The translations under genes and the position numbers were made by a program. A stretch of DNA of 22,806 bases. Source: an uncultured Porphyromonadaceae bacterium. GTDB taxonomy: Bacteria > Bacteroidota > Bacteroidia > Bacteroidales > Muribaculaceae. Shown here piece after piece: positions 1 to 10,100 of the stretch. Positions within the stretch are counted from its first letter, which is position 1. Each line of letters opens with the position of its first letter. The stretch spans positions 1 to 22,806 of the forward strand of contig UQKE01000036.1 in assembly GCA_900541555.1 (NCBI GenBank), given 5' to 3'. Below the pieces are notes generated by a model that had not been told where the DNA came from, made no database searches, and saw only the letters and a program-made list of their open reading frames with translations.

Positions 1-140
1 CGGTCAACCCCTTCGGCTCTATCGAGCCACTTCCCCTATATCGCCATTGGCATGGTGACACAGAGGGAGACATAGCTGTATTTCAGATTCTTAGCTATGG
101 AGCGCAGTTGCGTCAGCCATAGAATAATATAAAGATGCGG

Positions 141-195
141 AAAAACGCGCTGCCTATTTTGCGGCAAGCGGAAAAATGCCGGCGAGCGTTTTTTT
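141..195 (-). terminator. Probable terminator of trpS
   Basis: Directly after the trpS stop codon, the minus strand can fold with outer arms AAAAACGC/GCGTTTTT (141-148 with 186-193) and GCC/GGC-type pairs inside. The last arm doubles as a short U tract. The inner part of the stem is imperfect, so a rho-independent terminator is likely but not certain. Confidence 0.5.
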
Positions 196-1282
196 ATTTG
201 CTTGAATATTTCTTGACTTGCTCTGCGATTAGTTTGTTGTCGTCGAAGTAGTCGATGCGCATGGCTTTGCGAACCTCGCTGAGAGTTTGCGCGGCAACTG
301 CGCGGGCTTCTTCGCTTCCTTTTCGCAAGATGTCGAACACGCCTGCAATGTCTTGCTCGAAATAGTGGCGGCGTTCGCGAATCGGTGCAAGTTCCTCTTC
401 AAGCACGTTGGCAAGCAGCTTTTTGACTGTTCCGTCGCCAAGCCCGCCACGCACGTAATGGTCCTTCATTTCTTGCAGGGAGTTGTAGTCGGGGCAATAC
501 CGTTTCACGAGAGAGTCGTTGCATAGCGCATCCAAATAGATGAAGGGGCAGTTGCCTTCAAGATGTCCGGGGTCGGAGATGTTGAGGTGCAACGGGTCGG
601 TGTACATGCTTTTCACCTTTTTTGCAACTTCTTTTGCCGTGTCGGAAAGATAGATGCAGTTTCCGAGCGATTTGCTCATTTTTGCTTTGCCGTCTGTCCC
701 GGGCAACCGCATGCAAGCTGCGTTCGAAGGCAACAGAATTTCCGGCTCGACAAGCGTTTCGCCATACACGTGGTTGAATCGGTTGACGATTTCCCGAGTC
801 AATTCAATCATTGGCGCTTGGTCCTCGCCGGCCGGCACGGTGGTCGCTTTAAATGCCGTTATGTCGGAGGCTTGGCTGACGGGATAGCAGAAGAACCCGA
901 CAGGGATGCTTGTCTCGAAATTGCGCATTTTGATTTCTGTCTTGACAGTCGGGTTGCGTTGCACTCGCGACACCGTCACGAGATTCATGTAGTAGAATGC
1001 CAATTCTGTCAGTTCCGGCACTTGCGATTGTATGAAAATTGTTGTTTTTGCAGGATCGATGCCCACGGAAAGGTAGTCGAGGGCAACTTCAATGATGTTT
1101 TGGCGTATTTTTTCCGGATTGTCGGCGTTGTCGGTCAATGCTTGCGCGTCGGCAATCATGACATAGATTTTATCATATTCGCCTGATTCTTGCAACTCCA
1201 CGCGCCGGCGCAAAGAGCCCACGTAGTGGCCTAAATGAAGTCGACCGGTTGGGCGATCGCCTGTAAGTATGATTTTTTTCAT
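194..1282 (-). CDS. trpS: Tryptophanyl-tRNA synthetase
   Basis: Class Ic aminoacyl-tRNA synthetase that activates tryptophan with ATP and charges tRNA-Trp in the cytoplasm. The 362-residue product shows the HIGH-like signature HLGH (residues 16-19, in TGRLHLGH), the [10 protein letters not shown] segment (151-160) and the KMSKS loop (201-205), all typical of bacterial TrpRS. Length is close to the family norm of about 330-350. The frame stays open for 53 codons upstream, but that stretch is not TrpRS-like and contains the promoter, so the ATG at 1282 giving MKKIILTGD is chosen. It is separated from the upstream kinase gene by 118 bp and has its own promoter, so it can be transcribed separately. 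Nothing appears truncated. Confidence 0.96.
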   Translation of the reverse strand: MKKIILTGDRPTGRLHLGHYVGSLRRRVELQESGEYDKIYVMIADAQALTDNADNPEKIRQNIIEVALDYLSVGIDPAKTTIFIQSQVPELTELAFYYMNLVTVSRVQRNPTVKTEIKMRNFETSIPVGFFCYPVSQASDITAFKATTVPAGEDQAPMIELTREIVNRFNHVYGETLVEPEILLPSNAACMRLPGTDGKAKMSKSLGNCIYLSDTAKEVAKKVKSMYTDPLHLNISDPGHLEGNCPFIYLDALCNDSLVKRYCPDYNSLQEMKDHYVRGGLGDGTVKKLLANVLEEELAPIRERRHYFEQDIAGVFDILRKGSEEARAVAAQTLSEVRKAMRIDYFDDNKLIAEQVKKYSSK

Positions 1283-1305
1283 ATTTGTTCGTTTTTTTTG
1301 ATTTG

Positions 1306-1336
1306 CAAAATTAATGAAAGTTGGGAGCAAAGCAAA
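1306..1336 (-). promoter_or_regulatory. Bacteroidetes-type promoter for trpS
   Basis: On the minus strand TTTG (1333-1336), 19 nt, then TAATTTTG (1306-1313) fits the Bacteroidetes consensus TTTG-N19-21-TAnnTTTG. The predicted transcription start lies about 20 nt before the trpS ATG at 1282. Confidence 0.65.
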
Positions 1337-1400
1337 GAAGAATTTTGATTTGCATCGCGGAGCGGGATAAATGCCTTCCTCCGGTTGAACGAAAAAAAGA

Positions 1401-2303
1401 TCATGCCGAGTGGATTTCAGCCGACAAGCCGCTGTCGGCAATTAGGCGACGGATGTCGGTTGCCGTTCCGTTGAAGGGTCCTGAATGTGCCAATTTGAGC
1501 GACGACATTGCCGCTGCAAAGCATCCGGAATCTTCGATTGGGGCATCGTTGGCACGCATGTAGAGGTAGCCGGCGGAATAGGTGTCGCCGCATCCGGTGG
1601 CATCGACTATTTTTCGTATGGGGTACGCCGGTATGTCGTAGAACGTATTTCCGTCGAAAATGACAGAGCCGTAGCTGCCCAAGGTGATGCATGTCTCTTT
1701 TACGCCCCATTCAGCCAAGCGCAATGCTGCTGTCCGCGTGTCGGCGCTTCCTGTGAGCGATTCGATTTCAAATTCGTTGACTTTCAGAATGTCGACATAT
1801 TTCAAGTAGTCGCGCTTGTTTTTCCAATCGATGGAATACACTTTTTCGCCGCGCACTTCTCGCAAATATCCTTGCGCGTCGACAGAAAGCGTTCCTTTTG
1901 CCGACAGCATTTCAAACACATCGATAGAGAAGTCGTCGGCGAGCAAGCTGCCGAGGTGGAAAATGTCGGCTTCTGCGTTTTCCAGCATTTTTGGCGTAAA
2001 CGGGTCGGCTTTGGCAAGCACCCGTTGCGTGCGGTTGTTTTGATTTGCGCCATAGCGGTTTTCGAAAAATACGGAGTGGCGGCTTGGAAGCGCACGGACG
2101 CTTATGCCGCGTGCTTGCAACTCGCTGACGGTCTGCATTTCAGATTTGCCGACAGCCGTGATGAGCTCAAATTTGGCAGCGGGGTCGAGATTGCAGATGG
2201 CGTGTGCGAAATAGAAGGCAGTGCCTCCGGGCATGTATGCTTCGCGGTCGGGCGTTATGATTTTGTCAAGCGTGATATGTCCGATGCAGCAAATTTTTTT
2301 CAT
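1401..2303 (-). CDS. PfkB-family carbohydrate/nucleoside kinase
   Basis: ATP-dependent kinase of the ribokinase/PfkB superfamily, 300 residues, the usual length. The N-terminal strand [15 protein letters not shown] and the GG motif ([11 protein letters not shown], 25-35) bind substrate. The C-terminal signature [12 protein letters not shown] (234-245) carries the anion hole and the likely catalytic base Asp240. The substrate cannot be read from the sequence; ribose, fructose, adenosine or another sugar are all possible. The start is 16 nt after the stop of the metallo-beta-lactamase-fold gene on the same strand, so it is probably the third gene of an operon with that gene and the RsmI-like methyltransferase. 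No link in function between the three is evident. Confidence 0.9.
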   Translation of the reverse strand: MKKICCIGHITLDKIITPDREAYMPGGTAFYFAHAICNLDPAAKFELITAVGKSEMQTVSELQARGISVRALPSRHSVFFENRYGANQNNRTQRVLAKADPFTPKMLENAEADIFHLGSLLADDFSIDVFEMLSAKGTLSVDAQGYLREVRGEKVYSIDWKNKRDYLKYVDILKVNEFEIESLTGSADTRTAALRLAEWGVKETCITLGSYGSVIFDGNTFYDIPAYPIRKIVDATGCGDTYSAGYLYMRANDAPIEDSGCFAAAMSSLKLAHSGPFNGTATDIRRLIADSGLSAEIHSA

Positions 2304-2319
2304 GAGCGAGGTGTTTAAT

Positions 2320-3354
2320 TTATTTCAAACGGACGTGGAATTTAAAACACCGCGTTGCTTCGTGGCGGGGCAATACGGTCAGTTGGACGTCCTTGGCGCG
2401 ATCGAGCAACGAATCTGATGCGTCTCCGACGCTGGCGCCTGCTTCGAGCAAAGCTTTTTCTATCGTTTGCCGTGCGATTTCAGGGCGATTGTTGTCGTTG
2501 CTTAAATGGCATAAGAACACATATTTCAGCCTTTTCGAATATATTTCTTTCAAAAAAGTAGCTGCGTCTGCATTGTCCAAATGTCCGTTTTCGGCGCGGA
2601 TGCGGCTTTTCAGATAGTCGGGATATTCGCCTTCTTCGAGCATTTTTGCGTCGTAATTGCTTTCGATCACCAAATAGTCGGCATTTTCCATATAGTGCCG
2701 AGCCCGTTCAGATACGGAGCCGAGATCGGTGGCGAGGACGAAGCGGGCGTCGCCGTAGGCGATGGAAAATCCGGAATTGCAACTGCCATCGTGCGGCACG
2801 TCGAATGCCGTGATTTCAAAATCTCCCAATTTGAAAGGAATTTCTTTGTAGATTGCCACATGGTAGTCTTTGATGCGGCGGGAAATGTTGTGGCGGCGCA
2901 AAATGCCGTTTAACACGCGGTTTGTGCAAAAGAGCCCGATGGTGCGGTATTTGCGCAGGAATGCATAGGCATAACGGATGTGGTCGCCATGGTCGTGGGT
3001 GAGGCAAATGCCTTTGATGGCTTCCGGGGCGATATTGTTTTCGGCTAATTTTTCGATTACAAATTTAATGTCGATTCCGGCATCAATGAGAAAGCCGCCG
3101 TTTTCGTTGCCAATGAAAGAGCAATTTCCGCTGCTTCCGCTGCCGAAACTCAGGAATCGGAAAACGCCAGAGTCGTTGATTTCGGCGACGGGCGCGGAAA
3201 GTTCGGAGCGTTTTTCGGATTGAACGTTTCGCCGCATGTCGATGCCGCCCGACAGCCCGGCAATTCCCGATGCAGAATCTTCGGAAAATTCTTCGTCGAA
3301 CAAAGAGCCTTGCATTGCGCCGGCAGTGGTTTTATATTTTTTCTTTATTGGCAT
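2320..3354 (-). CDS. WalJ/YycJ-like MBL-fold metallohydrolase with N-terminal extension
   Basis: Metallo-beta-lactamase-fold hydrolase, 344 residues from the chosen ATG. The core begins at FRFLSFGSGSSGNCSFIG (about 65-82), a hallmark of the YycJ/WalJ group. It carries THDHGDH (119-125, metal ligands H120, H122, D124, H125), H188 (VPHDGS), D210 (ATDLG) and H283 (LCHLSNDNN). Family members are predicted nucleases, and Bacillus yycJ has been linked to mutation avoidance. Residues 1-64 are an extension that family members usually lack; it is low in complexity and contains QGSLF (15-19). The ATG at 3354 overlaps the end of the upstream methyltransferase by 10 bp, typical of translational coupling; a farther upstream start would read deep into that gene. 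A start at 3315 (MQGSLF) is also possible. Confidence 0.9.
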   Translation of the reverse strand: MPIKKKYKTTAGAMQGSLFDEEFSEDSASGIAGLSGGIDMRRNVQSEKRSELSAPVAEINDSGVFRFLSFGSGSSGNCSFIGNENGGFLIDAGIDIKFVIEKLAENNIAPEAIKGICLTHDHGDHIRYAYAFLRKYRTIGLFCTNRVLNGILRRHNISRRIKDYHVAIYKEIPFKLGDFEITAFDVPHDGSCNSGFSIAYGDARFVLATDLGSVSERARHYMENADYLVIESNYDAKMLEEGEYPDYLKSRIRAENGHLDNADAATFLKEIYSKRLKYVFLCHLSNDNNRPEIARQTIEKALLEAGASVGDASDSLLDRAKDVQLTVLPRHEATRCFKFHVRLK

Positions 3355-4046
3355 AGTAAAAATATGGCGGGACGTTTCCCGTAGTCGTATTCCGATTTTC
3401 GCCATTCGGCAATTGTGCGGGTGGTTATTTGCTCGTTTTCGCTTGTCAAGTCGCAAGCCACGCAAAGTCGCAGGTTTCCGGCAAGCGAATTGCATAAATC
3501 GGCCATTAGCTTATTGTTGCGATAGGGAGTTTCGATGAATATTTGTGTTTGCTTCATGGACGCAGCCCGTTCCAGCTCGTGGATTTTTTTCTTTCGTTTT
3601 TCCGCTTCGATGGGGAGGTAGCCATGAAATGCGAAACATTGCCCGTTGAATCCGGAGGCCATCAGCGACAGCAGGATGCTCGACGGGCCGACAAGCGGGA
3701 CAACTTTGAAACCGCGCCGATGGGCCGCTGCAACGGCTTCGGCGCCGGGATCGGCAACGGCAGGACAGCCTGCCTCTGAAATGACGCCCATCGGATGTCC
3801 GTCGGCCAATGGGGCAAGAAAGCCGGAAATGTCTTCGGGCCGTGTGTGCTCGTCGAGCGTGAAAAACGTAAGTGCGTCAATGTCGATTGAGCGATCGCAT
3901 TTTTTTAAAAAGCGACGCGCAGTCCTTACGTTTTCCACAATGAAAAAGCGTAATTCTCGAATTATTTCCAAATTATATGTCGGAATAACCTTTTCGACAG
4001 GCTCATCGCTGAGTGTCGACGGTATCAAATATAATGCAGTTTCCAT
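3345..4046 (-). CDS. RsmI-like SAM-dependent methyltransferase (tetrapyrrole-methylase fold)
   Basis: Predicted SAM-dependent methyltransferase of the TP-methylase superfamily, closest to RsmI, which 2'-O-methylates C1402 of 16S rRNA. The 233-residue product has VISEAGCPAVADPG (88-101) and PLVGPSSILLSLMASGFNGQ (117-136), followed by F-HGYLP, the RsmI-type cofactor and substrate segments. It is shorter than typical RsmI (about 280) and its first strand reads LYLIPSTL in place of the usual LY-V-TPIGN motif. It therefore belongs to a divergent RsmI-like group often annotated only as SAM-dependent methyltransferase, and rRNA specificity is uncertain. The ATG at 4046 (METALYL) is chosen because the 13 upstream codons overlap the promoter. 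First gene of the operon. Confidence 0.88.
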   Translation of the reverse strand: METALYLIPSTLSDEPVEKVIPTYNLEIIRELRFFIVENVRTARRFLKKCDRSIDIDALTFFTLDEHTRPEDISGFLAPLADGHPMGVISEAGCPAVADPGAEAVAAAHRRGFKVVPLVGPSSILLSLMASGFNGQCFAFHGYLPIEAEKRKKKIHELERAASMKQTQIFIETPYRNNKLMADLCNSLAGNLRLCVACDLTSENEQITTRTIAEWRKSEYDYGKRPAIFLLCQ

Positions 4047-4054
4047 TCCAATTG

Positions 4055-4086
4055 CAAAGGTACGAAAAAGGTGAGTGCAATACAAA
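4055..4086 (-). promoter_or_regulatory. Bacteroidetes-type promoter for the RsmI-like/MBL/PfkB operon
   Basis: TTTG (4083-4086), 20 nt, TACCTTTG (4055-4062) on the minus strand is an almost perfect consensus match. The -7 element ends only 8 nt before the ATG at 4046, so the leader must be very short. Confidence 0.75.
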
Positions 4087-4105
4087 GGGCTTGTTCAATT
4101 TGTAG

Positions 4106-4136
4106 AAAAACCGCCCGACACTCACGTGCCGGGCGG
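4106..4136 (-). terminator. Rho-independent terminator of the giant T9SS gene
   Basis: On the minus strand, about 34 nt after the stop of the giant gene, CCGCCCG and CGGGCGG arms (4111-4136) enclose an inner CAC/GTG pair region and a short loop. They are followed by TTTTT (4106-4110). A GC-rich stem plus U tract is a textbook terminator. Confidence 0.85.
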
Positions 4137-4169
4137 AAAGTCACTCTAAACTATAAACAAAACTATTAA

Positions 4170-7100
4170 TTATTTTATAATGAAACGTTCAACCACAGTG
4201 CGTGCCTCGTTGCGCAAAACAAGGACATAGACGCCTTTTGCAAGTTGCGACACGGGCAGCGTGATATTGCCATTGCAATTGGTTTCTGCCATAGCTTGGA
4301 CCCCTTCGGCAGTGTAGACAGTGGCCGTGTAGTCGGTCATTGCCGTGCGGATGTTCAGCACGTCGGTGGCCGGAATCGGGAAAATGCGCACTTGCGGTTC
4401 TTCCGGCAAGAGGGCGACATTGGCTTTTGCTTCGTCGATTTCAATTGGAATGCATGCAAATTGCAGTTTGCCCCGTTGCATGGCGCTGACCACGGTTTCC
4501 AATGCCGTTTGGTCTTGCAGCCCCTCGATGCATAGATTTTCGCCATCGATTGTCAAAGAGGCTTTGTCGGTGTCGTAGGCATCTTCGAGCTCGAATGCAA
4601 CGGAAGAAGCATCGTCGTCCAAATTGAAGATTTCGCGCAAGTTGACAAATGCCGGTTTCGACGTGCCTGCCAATTGCGTCGGAGCGTCGAATATTTCGCG
4701 CGTTCCTCCGAAATCGTCCATACAGAAGTAGGTAGGCGTTGTCAGGCCGTAAGAGTTTTTCCTTGAACCGTCGAAAGCGAACGATATTTTTGTCACTGTG
4801 CCTAACGGGCGGAGGTCCACCCATTGCCACGTGTCGAGGTAATAATGGTCGGATTCGTTTTCCGAGCGGTAGTCGGCTAAATAATATTCTACTGTCGAAA
4901 CCGAGCCATCCGGCTTTTCTCCCTTGACAATCAGTTTGAACCAATCGCCTTTGGCAAAGCTGCCGGCAGTCATGCCGTCGCCGTTTACAATGGCATCTGC
5001 GGCATAGGCTGCGTTTGTGACGTAGAATCCCTCAACGCTGCTGCCTTCCGCGCCGGCATGGGTCGGGTTGATGTAGTAGAATGCTCCGTCGTAGCTGTAA
5101 ACGACGGCATAGTTGGCCGATTCATGGCCGCCACCGGCAGCCGATTTGAATTGGTCGGAAAGCGAAGCGAAATCGGTCGATGTTTGGTTTGAAATGCCAA
5201 AGCCGCCCCACCAAGAGTCGCTGTGCCTATTTGTGTCGAAACTGTATGAGCCGCTGAAAAATTTAGAATCTGTTCCGGGACTTGTCCAGTCGGAATCGTC
5301 CTCTCCGAGACCGTTGTAGTAGCTTTCATCGTCGAGGTAATTGTCGTCGAACGTGGCCACATGCGCCGAGCCTTCCACGTAGACTAACACGCGGGCGTTT
5401 GCCGAGTTGCCCCACGCATCGGTTGCTTCGACGGTGTATGCGCCGGAATGGGACAATTCGGGAGTTTGGCAAGATGCGGTTGTTGCAATTTCGTTGCGCA
5501 TGGCGTCTTTCCACGAGAAAGAGTAGGGCGCGACGCCGCCGGAGACTGTGGCCGACAATGTGGCGCGAGAGCCTTCTGTGGCTGCAATTTCAGTTTCGGC
5601 AGTTGCAATTTCAATTGGAAGCGGTTCTCCGCTGAAATTGTCGATATAAGCGTTTCCATTTGTTGCCATTTCCAATGCGGTGATTGTGCCTTTGTCTTTC
5701 AAATTGTAGAAAATCCATGTATCGTAAGTCGATTCTGCCGTATATGGGTGTATCTCTCCATTGCCGTCGTAGATGGTGATTGTGACATTGCCGTCCGATT
5801 TCAAGAAGAATCCGGTTAAAGGAAGGCCTTTGTCGGTGTTGGTAAGAGTGACGACTGCATTTTCACCTATTTTGGCGACCTTGTCGCCTTCCACTACTGC
5901 ATCGGTTGTCGATTCGATTGAGAATCCCGTGAAAGATGCCGTGCCGTCGTCGAAACCGTCCTCAGTCGTCGTCACATCTTCAAACGTGGAAACTGCTGTC
6001 GGCGTATAGCTTGTAGTGAAAGGTTCGCTTTCAAGTATTTCTGAAACCGAGGAACCTGTCAGATTCGACAAAATGCTATACAGCTTATATTCGGTTTGAC
6101 GTGCAAGTCCTTCCAATTTGATTGCAGCCTCTTTTCCTTTGCGCAATTCGATTTTCAAGCTGGACGCATCGATTTCGTCTGCTGTCGGGGCAGGTTCGGA
6201 AGTCGGTCGGACAAGCAAATGGACAACTGCATTGGTTGTGCTCATCAGGCGGGCTTCGGCAGAAACGTGCGTGATGCCGCCGATTGCCGGATATCCTTCG
6301 GCATAAGCCGGAGTTTCAGTGTCTTCGCTGTATTCGTATGCGCCAATGGTCGGTGTCGAGGGATCGCGTGGAGTGCCTTCCTTGTCGGTAGTCGCGAAAT
6401 CAAGCGGCATGGCTTGCGACAAGATACTTTCGTCGGCAGGATACAAGATCGACGATGAAAGGAATGTTACAGCGCGGTTGATGCTGTTTGTCTCGCCGGA
6501 ACGTTGCACCCAATCTTCATAAGTGTCGATAGTCGTGGAACTGCTTGTCTTGGCAAATGATGTCCCTGTGGTCGACAAAACATTGTTGGAGAATGCAATG
6601 CCATCAATGCACGTTTCTTTGTAGAAACGGTATACGACGCCACCGTCTTCAACTTGCAAAATGTTGTTTCTGACGGTCATGTCGGTCATTTGGTCGTTGA
6701 TATAGAGAGCTACGCCTCCACCCAATTCGGCATTGCCGGTAACAAGGACTGTGTTGTATGCGATGTCGAGGCATGACGATGGGCTGTTGAGCTTGATGCC
6801 TGTCGTCGTGCTCGCTCCGGGACTGGTTAAGGCTATTTCATTATTGACGATGCGTCCGTGTTTTTCTGCCGTTCCGGATGCTTTTCGAATATTCATAGCC
6901 GTCGCATATACAGGCAGGTTGATATAGAAGGAATTGCTTTCAACGATCAATCCTTCTGATGTTTCAATGTCGATTGCTTGGAAATCTGTTTTTTGAGTTT
7001 TCGTGTTTTCGAATACGTTCCCGCGGATTGTGAAATCTATGTCGCGGCTTGGCGAATAGAGCGATTTAGAACCCTGATTGCGGAACGTATTGTTCTCGAC

Positions 7101-10100
7101 AAGCGAACCGACTTGTTTCGGAAGCGCGACAAACGATGTTCCTGCAATGCGCAACCCAATGTAGCCTCCTTCGATAAGAGAATTGCGCACCGCGAAATGG
7201 TCATTGTTGCAATCGGCTTCGTTTTTAGCATATTGATAGATGAGGTTGATGTCGGTTCCCGTTGCAGATTCCGAACGCTCGGCATATACATGGCAATGGT
7301 CGACGGTGCAATGCCGGCTTTTGTTGCGCACATGTACTACCGACGGAAAAGTGAGGTCGGTCGTTGTGACGGTCACGTTTTTCAGCGTGAAATAATCAAC
7401 GCCGGAGAAAGTGAATACGCCATATTCTTCAGCCATTTTGTCGTCGGAATAGGGAGGTTCGGAATAGTAGTTGTAAGAAATAGTCACATCCGCATAGTTG
7501 CCGCTTTCAGATTGAAGCGTGATCGTGTTGATTTCTGATGTGCCTGCAATTTCCGGCACAGTGACTAGCTCGTTGTATGTTCCTGTTGCGATATTTATTA
7601 CGATGGGACCATCAATTCCGGTCGCGATATCATCAATGGCAGCTTGAATCGTTGCATAGTTTCCATTTTTTCCAACGGAGAATGTGCCGCTTTTTCCTTT
7701 CTTCACTGTCAACTGTGCAGAAATTTCGTTTTGCGGTTCATATTCGGCATTGTTGGCAATGAGCGAAACGAGCGTTGCTTTCACCATGTCGCCCGGTATG
7801 GCAGATTGTGAAATGTCGCATGCTATCCAGAAGTGGTATGTTCCCGGAGCTGTGATGGCATAATTGGTTGTTATTTCTTGTTGCAATCCTGTCGAACCAC
7901 CGATGCGGTTTGAAACAGAGAAAGCATTGTTTGTCCCCGTCGAGAAAATCGACATGGCAGAAATGACACCGTCGGTAGAGCCGCCGGTTGATACGTCGAA
8001 TTGAGAGAATTGCAAGTCGCCTTTGTCGCCTGCCACATTGACGCTGACATGAAGCATGGGCAAATTAGTTGCTCCTTTCAATGCATTGTCCGAAGCGACG
8101 GTTTCCACATCGACAGAGGTAATGCTGAGGGACTGCAATTCGTATTGGCTTATTTCAATCTCCCATCCGTCGCTGGTTGTGCTGTATGATGGACATCGGA
8201 AATAGACTGTTATTTTTCCATCGTCGGATGTTGAAACGATTGGTCCGTCGGGAGTGGTGTAGTAGTCGAATTTGTAATCGTGTGTGGTTTTGACTTCAGC
8301 ACCGAGGTCGACAGCGAAAGTGTCGTTGCTGCTTACGCCGAATTTTGTGAAAGTCAATTTGATGGCTTTTCCTGCTTCCTCCGGAACAAACGTGACGTGT
8401 CCTTCGAAGTTCTTTGACGTTTGCCCGTCGGGTCCGCCTTCGTCATAAAATATCAAGGATTCTTTGCCGACAATGATTTCACCATTGTCGCCGTTTTGGA
8501 GCATGTAGATGTTTTTGACCACACGGGCGCCTTCCGGATCTCCTGCTTCTGTTGCCACCGGAATGGTTTCATTGGCGATGACGGCCGATTTGATGGCTGC
8601 ATCGAGTGTGGCTTCGGCTGCGGCATCATCTTTGATGTCGTATGCAATCCAATAATAGTTGTCGCCTTCCAGCAGGCTGATTGGCGCATCGAATTCAACT
8701 TCGATTTCAGTCATTTCGTTTGTAATGTCGAACGAAACAAGCGGAGACGTTGCGGCCATTTCATTTTTCGAGCCTGTGGAGTAGACATGAAGCTTGTCTA
8801 TTGCGTTTTGGCTACCTTTTAAGTCGATTGTGAATTTGCTTAATTGCAATGGGTTGAGATTCCCTCCTGTTCCTACGTTGATGCTTATGATTTCAGCATT
8901 TTTCGTTCCTTTGACTAAAATTTCGTTGTTGGCTTGATTTGCGGAAATGGATTTGAGCGCCATGGGTTTAGATTTGTATTCGCGCACTTCTGCATCCCAT
9001 CCGGCAGCCGTATAGCTTGATGATGTGGTATTAGCGTTGAACACTACGGTAAGTGTTCCGTCGGATGCTCGCGAACGCAAGATGCGCCCCGGTCCTGTCG
9101 ATTTTTCATCTGCTGAGGCGAGCGACCAAAGCAATTCGCCATTGGCATCGCGCCCGCTGTAGACTTCAAATTTTGCTTTCGGAGTCCAACTGTTTGTGCC
9201 GTAATATAAATCGAACGAAGAGAAATCGAGTTCGATGATCATGCCTTCAGTCCCCGGTACAAACGTAGTGGTTTGGTCGCCTTCTTCCGGTTGATAACCG
9301 TCGTAGTAGGGACGCTCGTTAGGGGTGCTTTTGAATGCTAAACTTCCATAAACTGTTTTTTCGACAGTTCCAACTGTGGAATATAAGATGTTTTCAATTT
9401 CGAGCGCTCCTTCCGGGCTGCCATTTTCAACTATTTGCTGATTGCCGGAAAGCGTTACTTCCAAGCATCCCGCATCGTAAGTTTCCCCATTTTGAGCTCG
9501 TGCGTCTATGTCGTATGTCAACCAGAAATAGTTATTTCCTTCGACAAGTTTTTGGTTGCCGGCGACAGAAAACTCTTCTAATCCGGTTGCTGTCGTTTCT
9601 CCGAATTTTGTCCCGGTTGAGAATTGGTCGGATTTGCCGGTATAATAGACTGTGGCTTGCCCTAAATGTGATATATTGCTTGATCCTTCGGTTGTGAATT
9701 TCAAAGATTCAGCGGTCAAAGAAATTGTGTTTTCAGTTGCTACGTTTATTTTCAAAACAGCTTTGTCCGTGTCGCCCGCGCATGCTTTGCCTGCGACTTG
9801 TTCTGTCGTGATGCCGGTCACGGTCATTTGCGTCGGCGTATATTGCGACACTACGGCTTTAAAGCCTTCGCCGCGATAATAATCGCCGGTGACTGATTTT
9901 AGATACACCGTGAGCGAGCCGTCGGCGGCCATGGAGCGAACCTTAACGGGGGAATTGTCGAAAACTTGTGTGTTGAGCGCAGTTTCGTCGACTGTGGCCC
10001 CGTCGTATACTTTTAAGATGTCGTTATATGAATCGCTGCCGGAAAACGCTTCGTACAAGCCCACGTTTGTAAAGTCGATTTGAATGGCTTTGCCTGTTTC

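Noticed and set aside
1..193. IS end or attachment site at the left edge
   Set aside because: The GAGCCACTTCCCCTATAT stretch vaguely recalls sequence near Bacteroidetes mobile elements, but there are no paired terminal repeats or a transposase in the window.
1485..2318. Plus-strand ORF of 277 codons opposite the PfkB-family kinase
   Set aside because: Antisense shadow without domain signatures; the kinase motifs lie on the other strand.
4441..4944. Minus-strand ORF of 167 codons inside the giant gene
   Set aside because: Alternative frame of the DUF4465-like region; Arg-rich composition and no start context.
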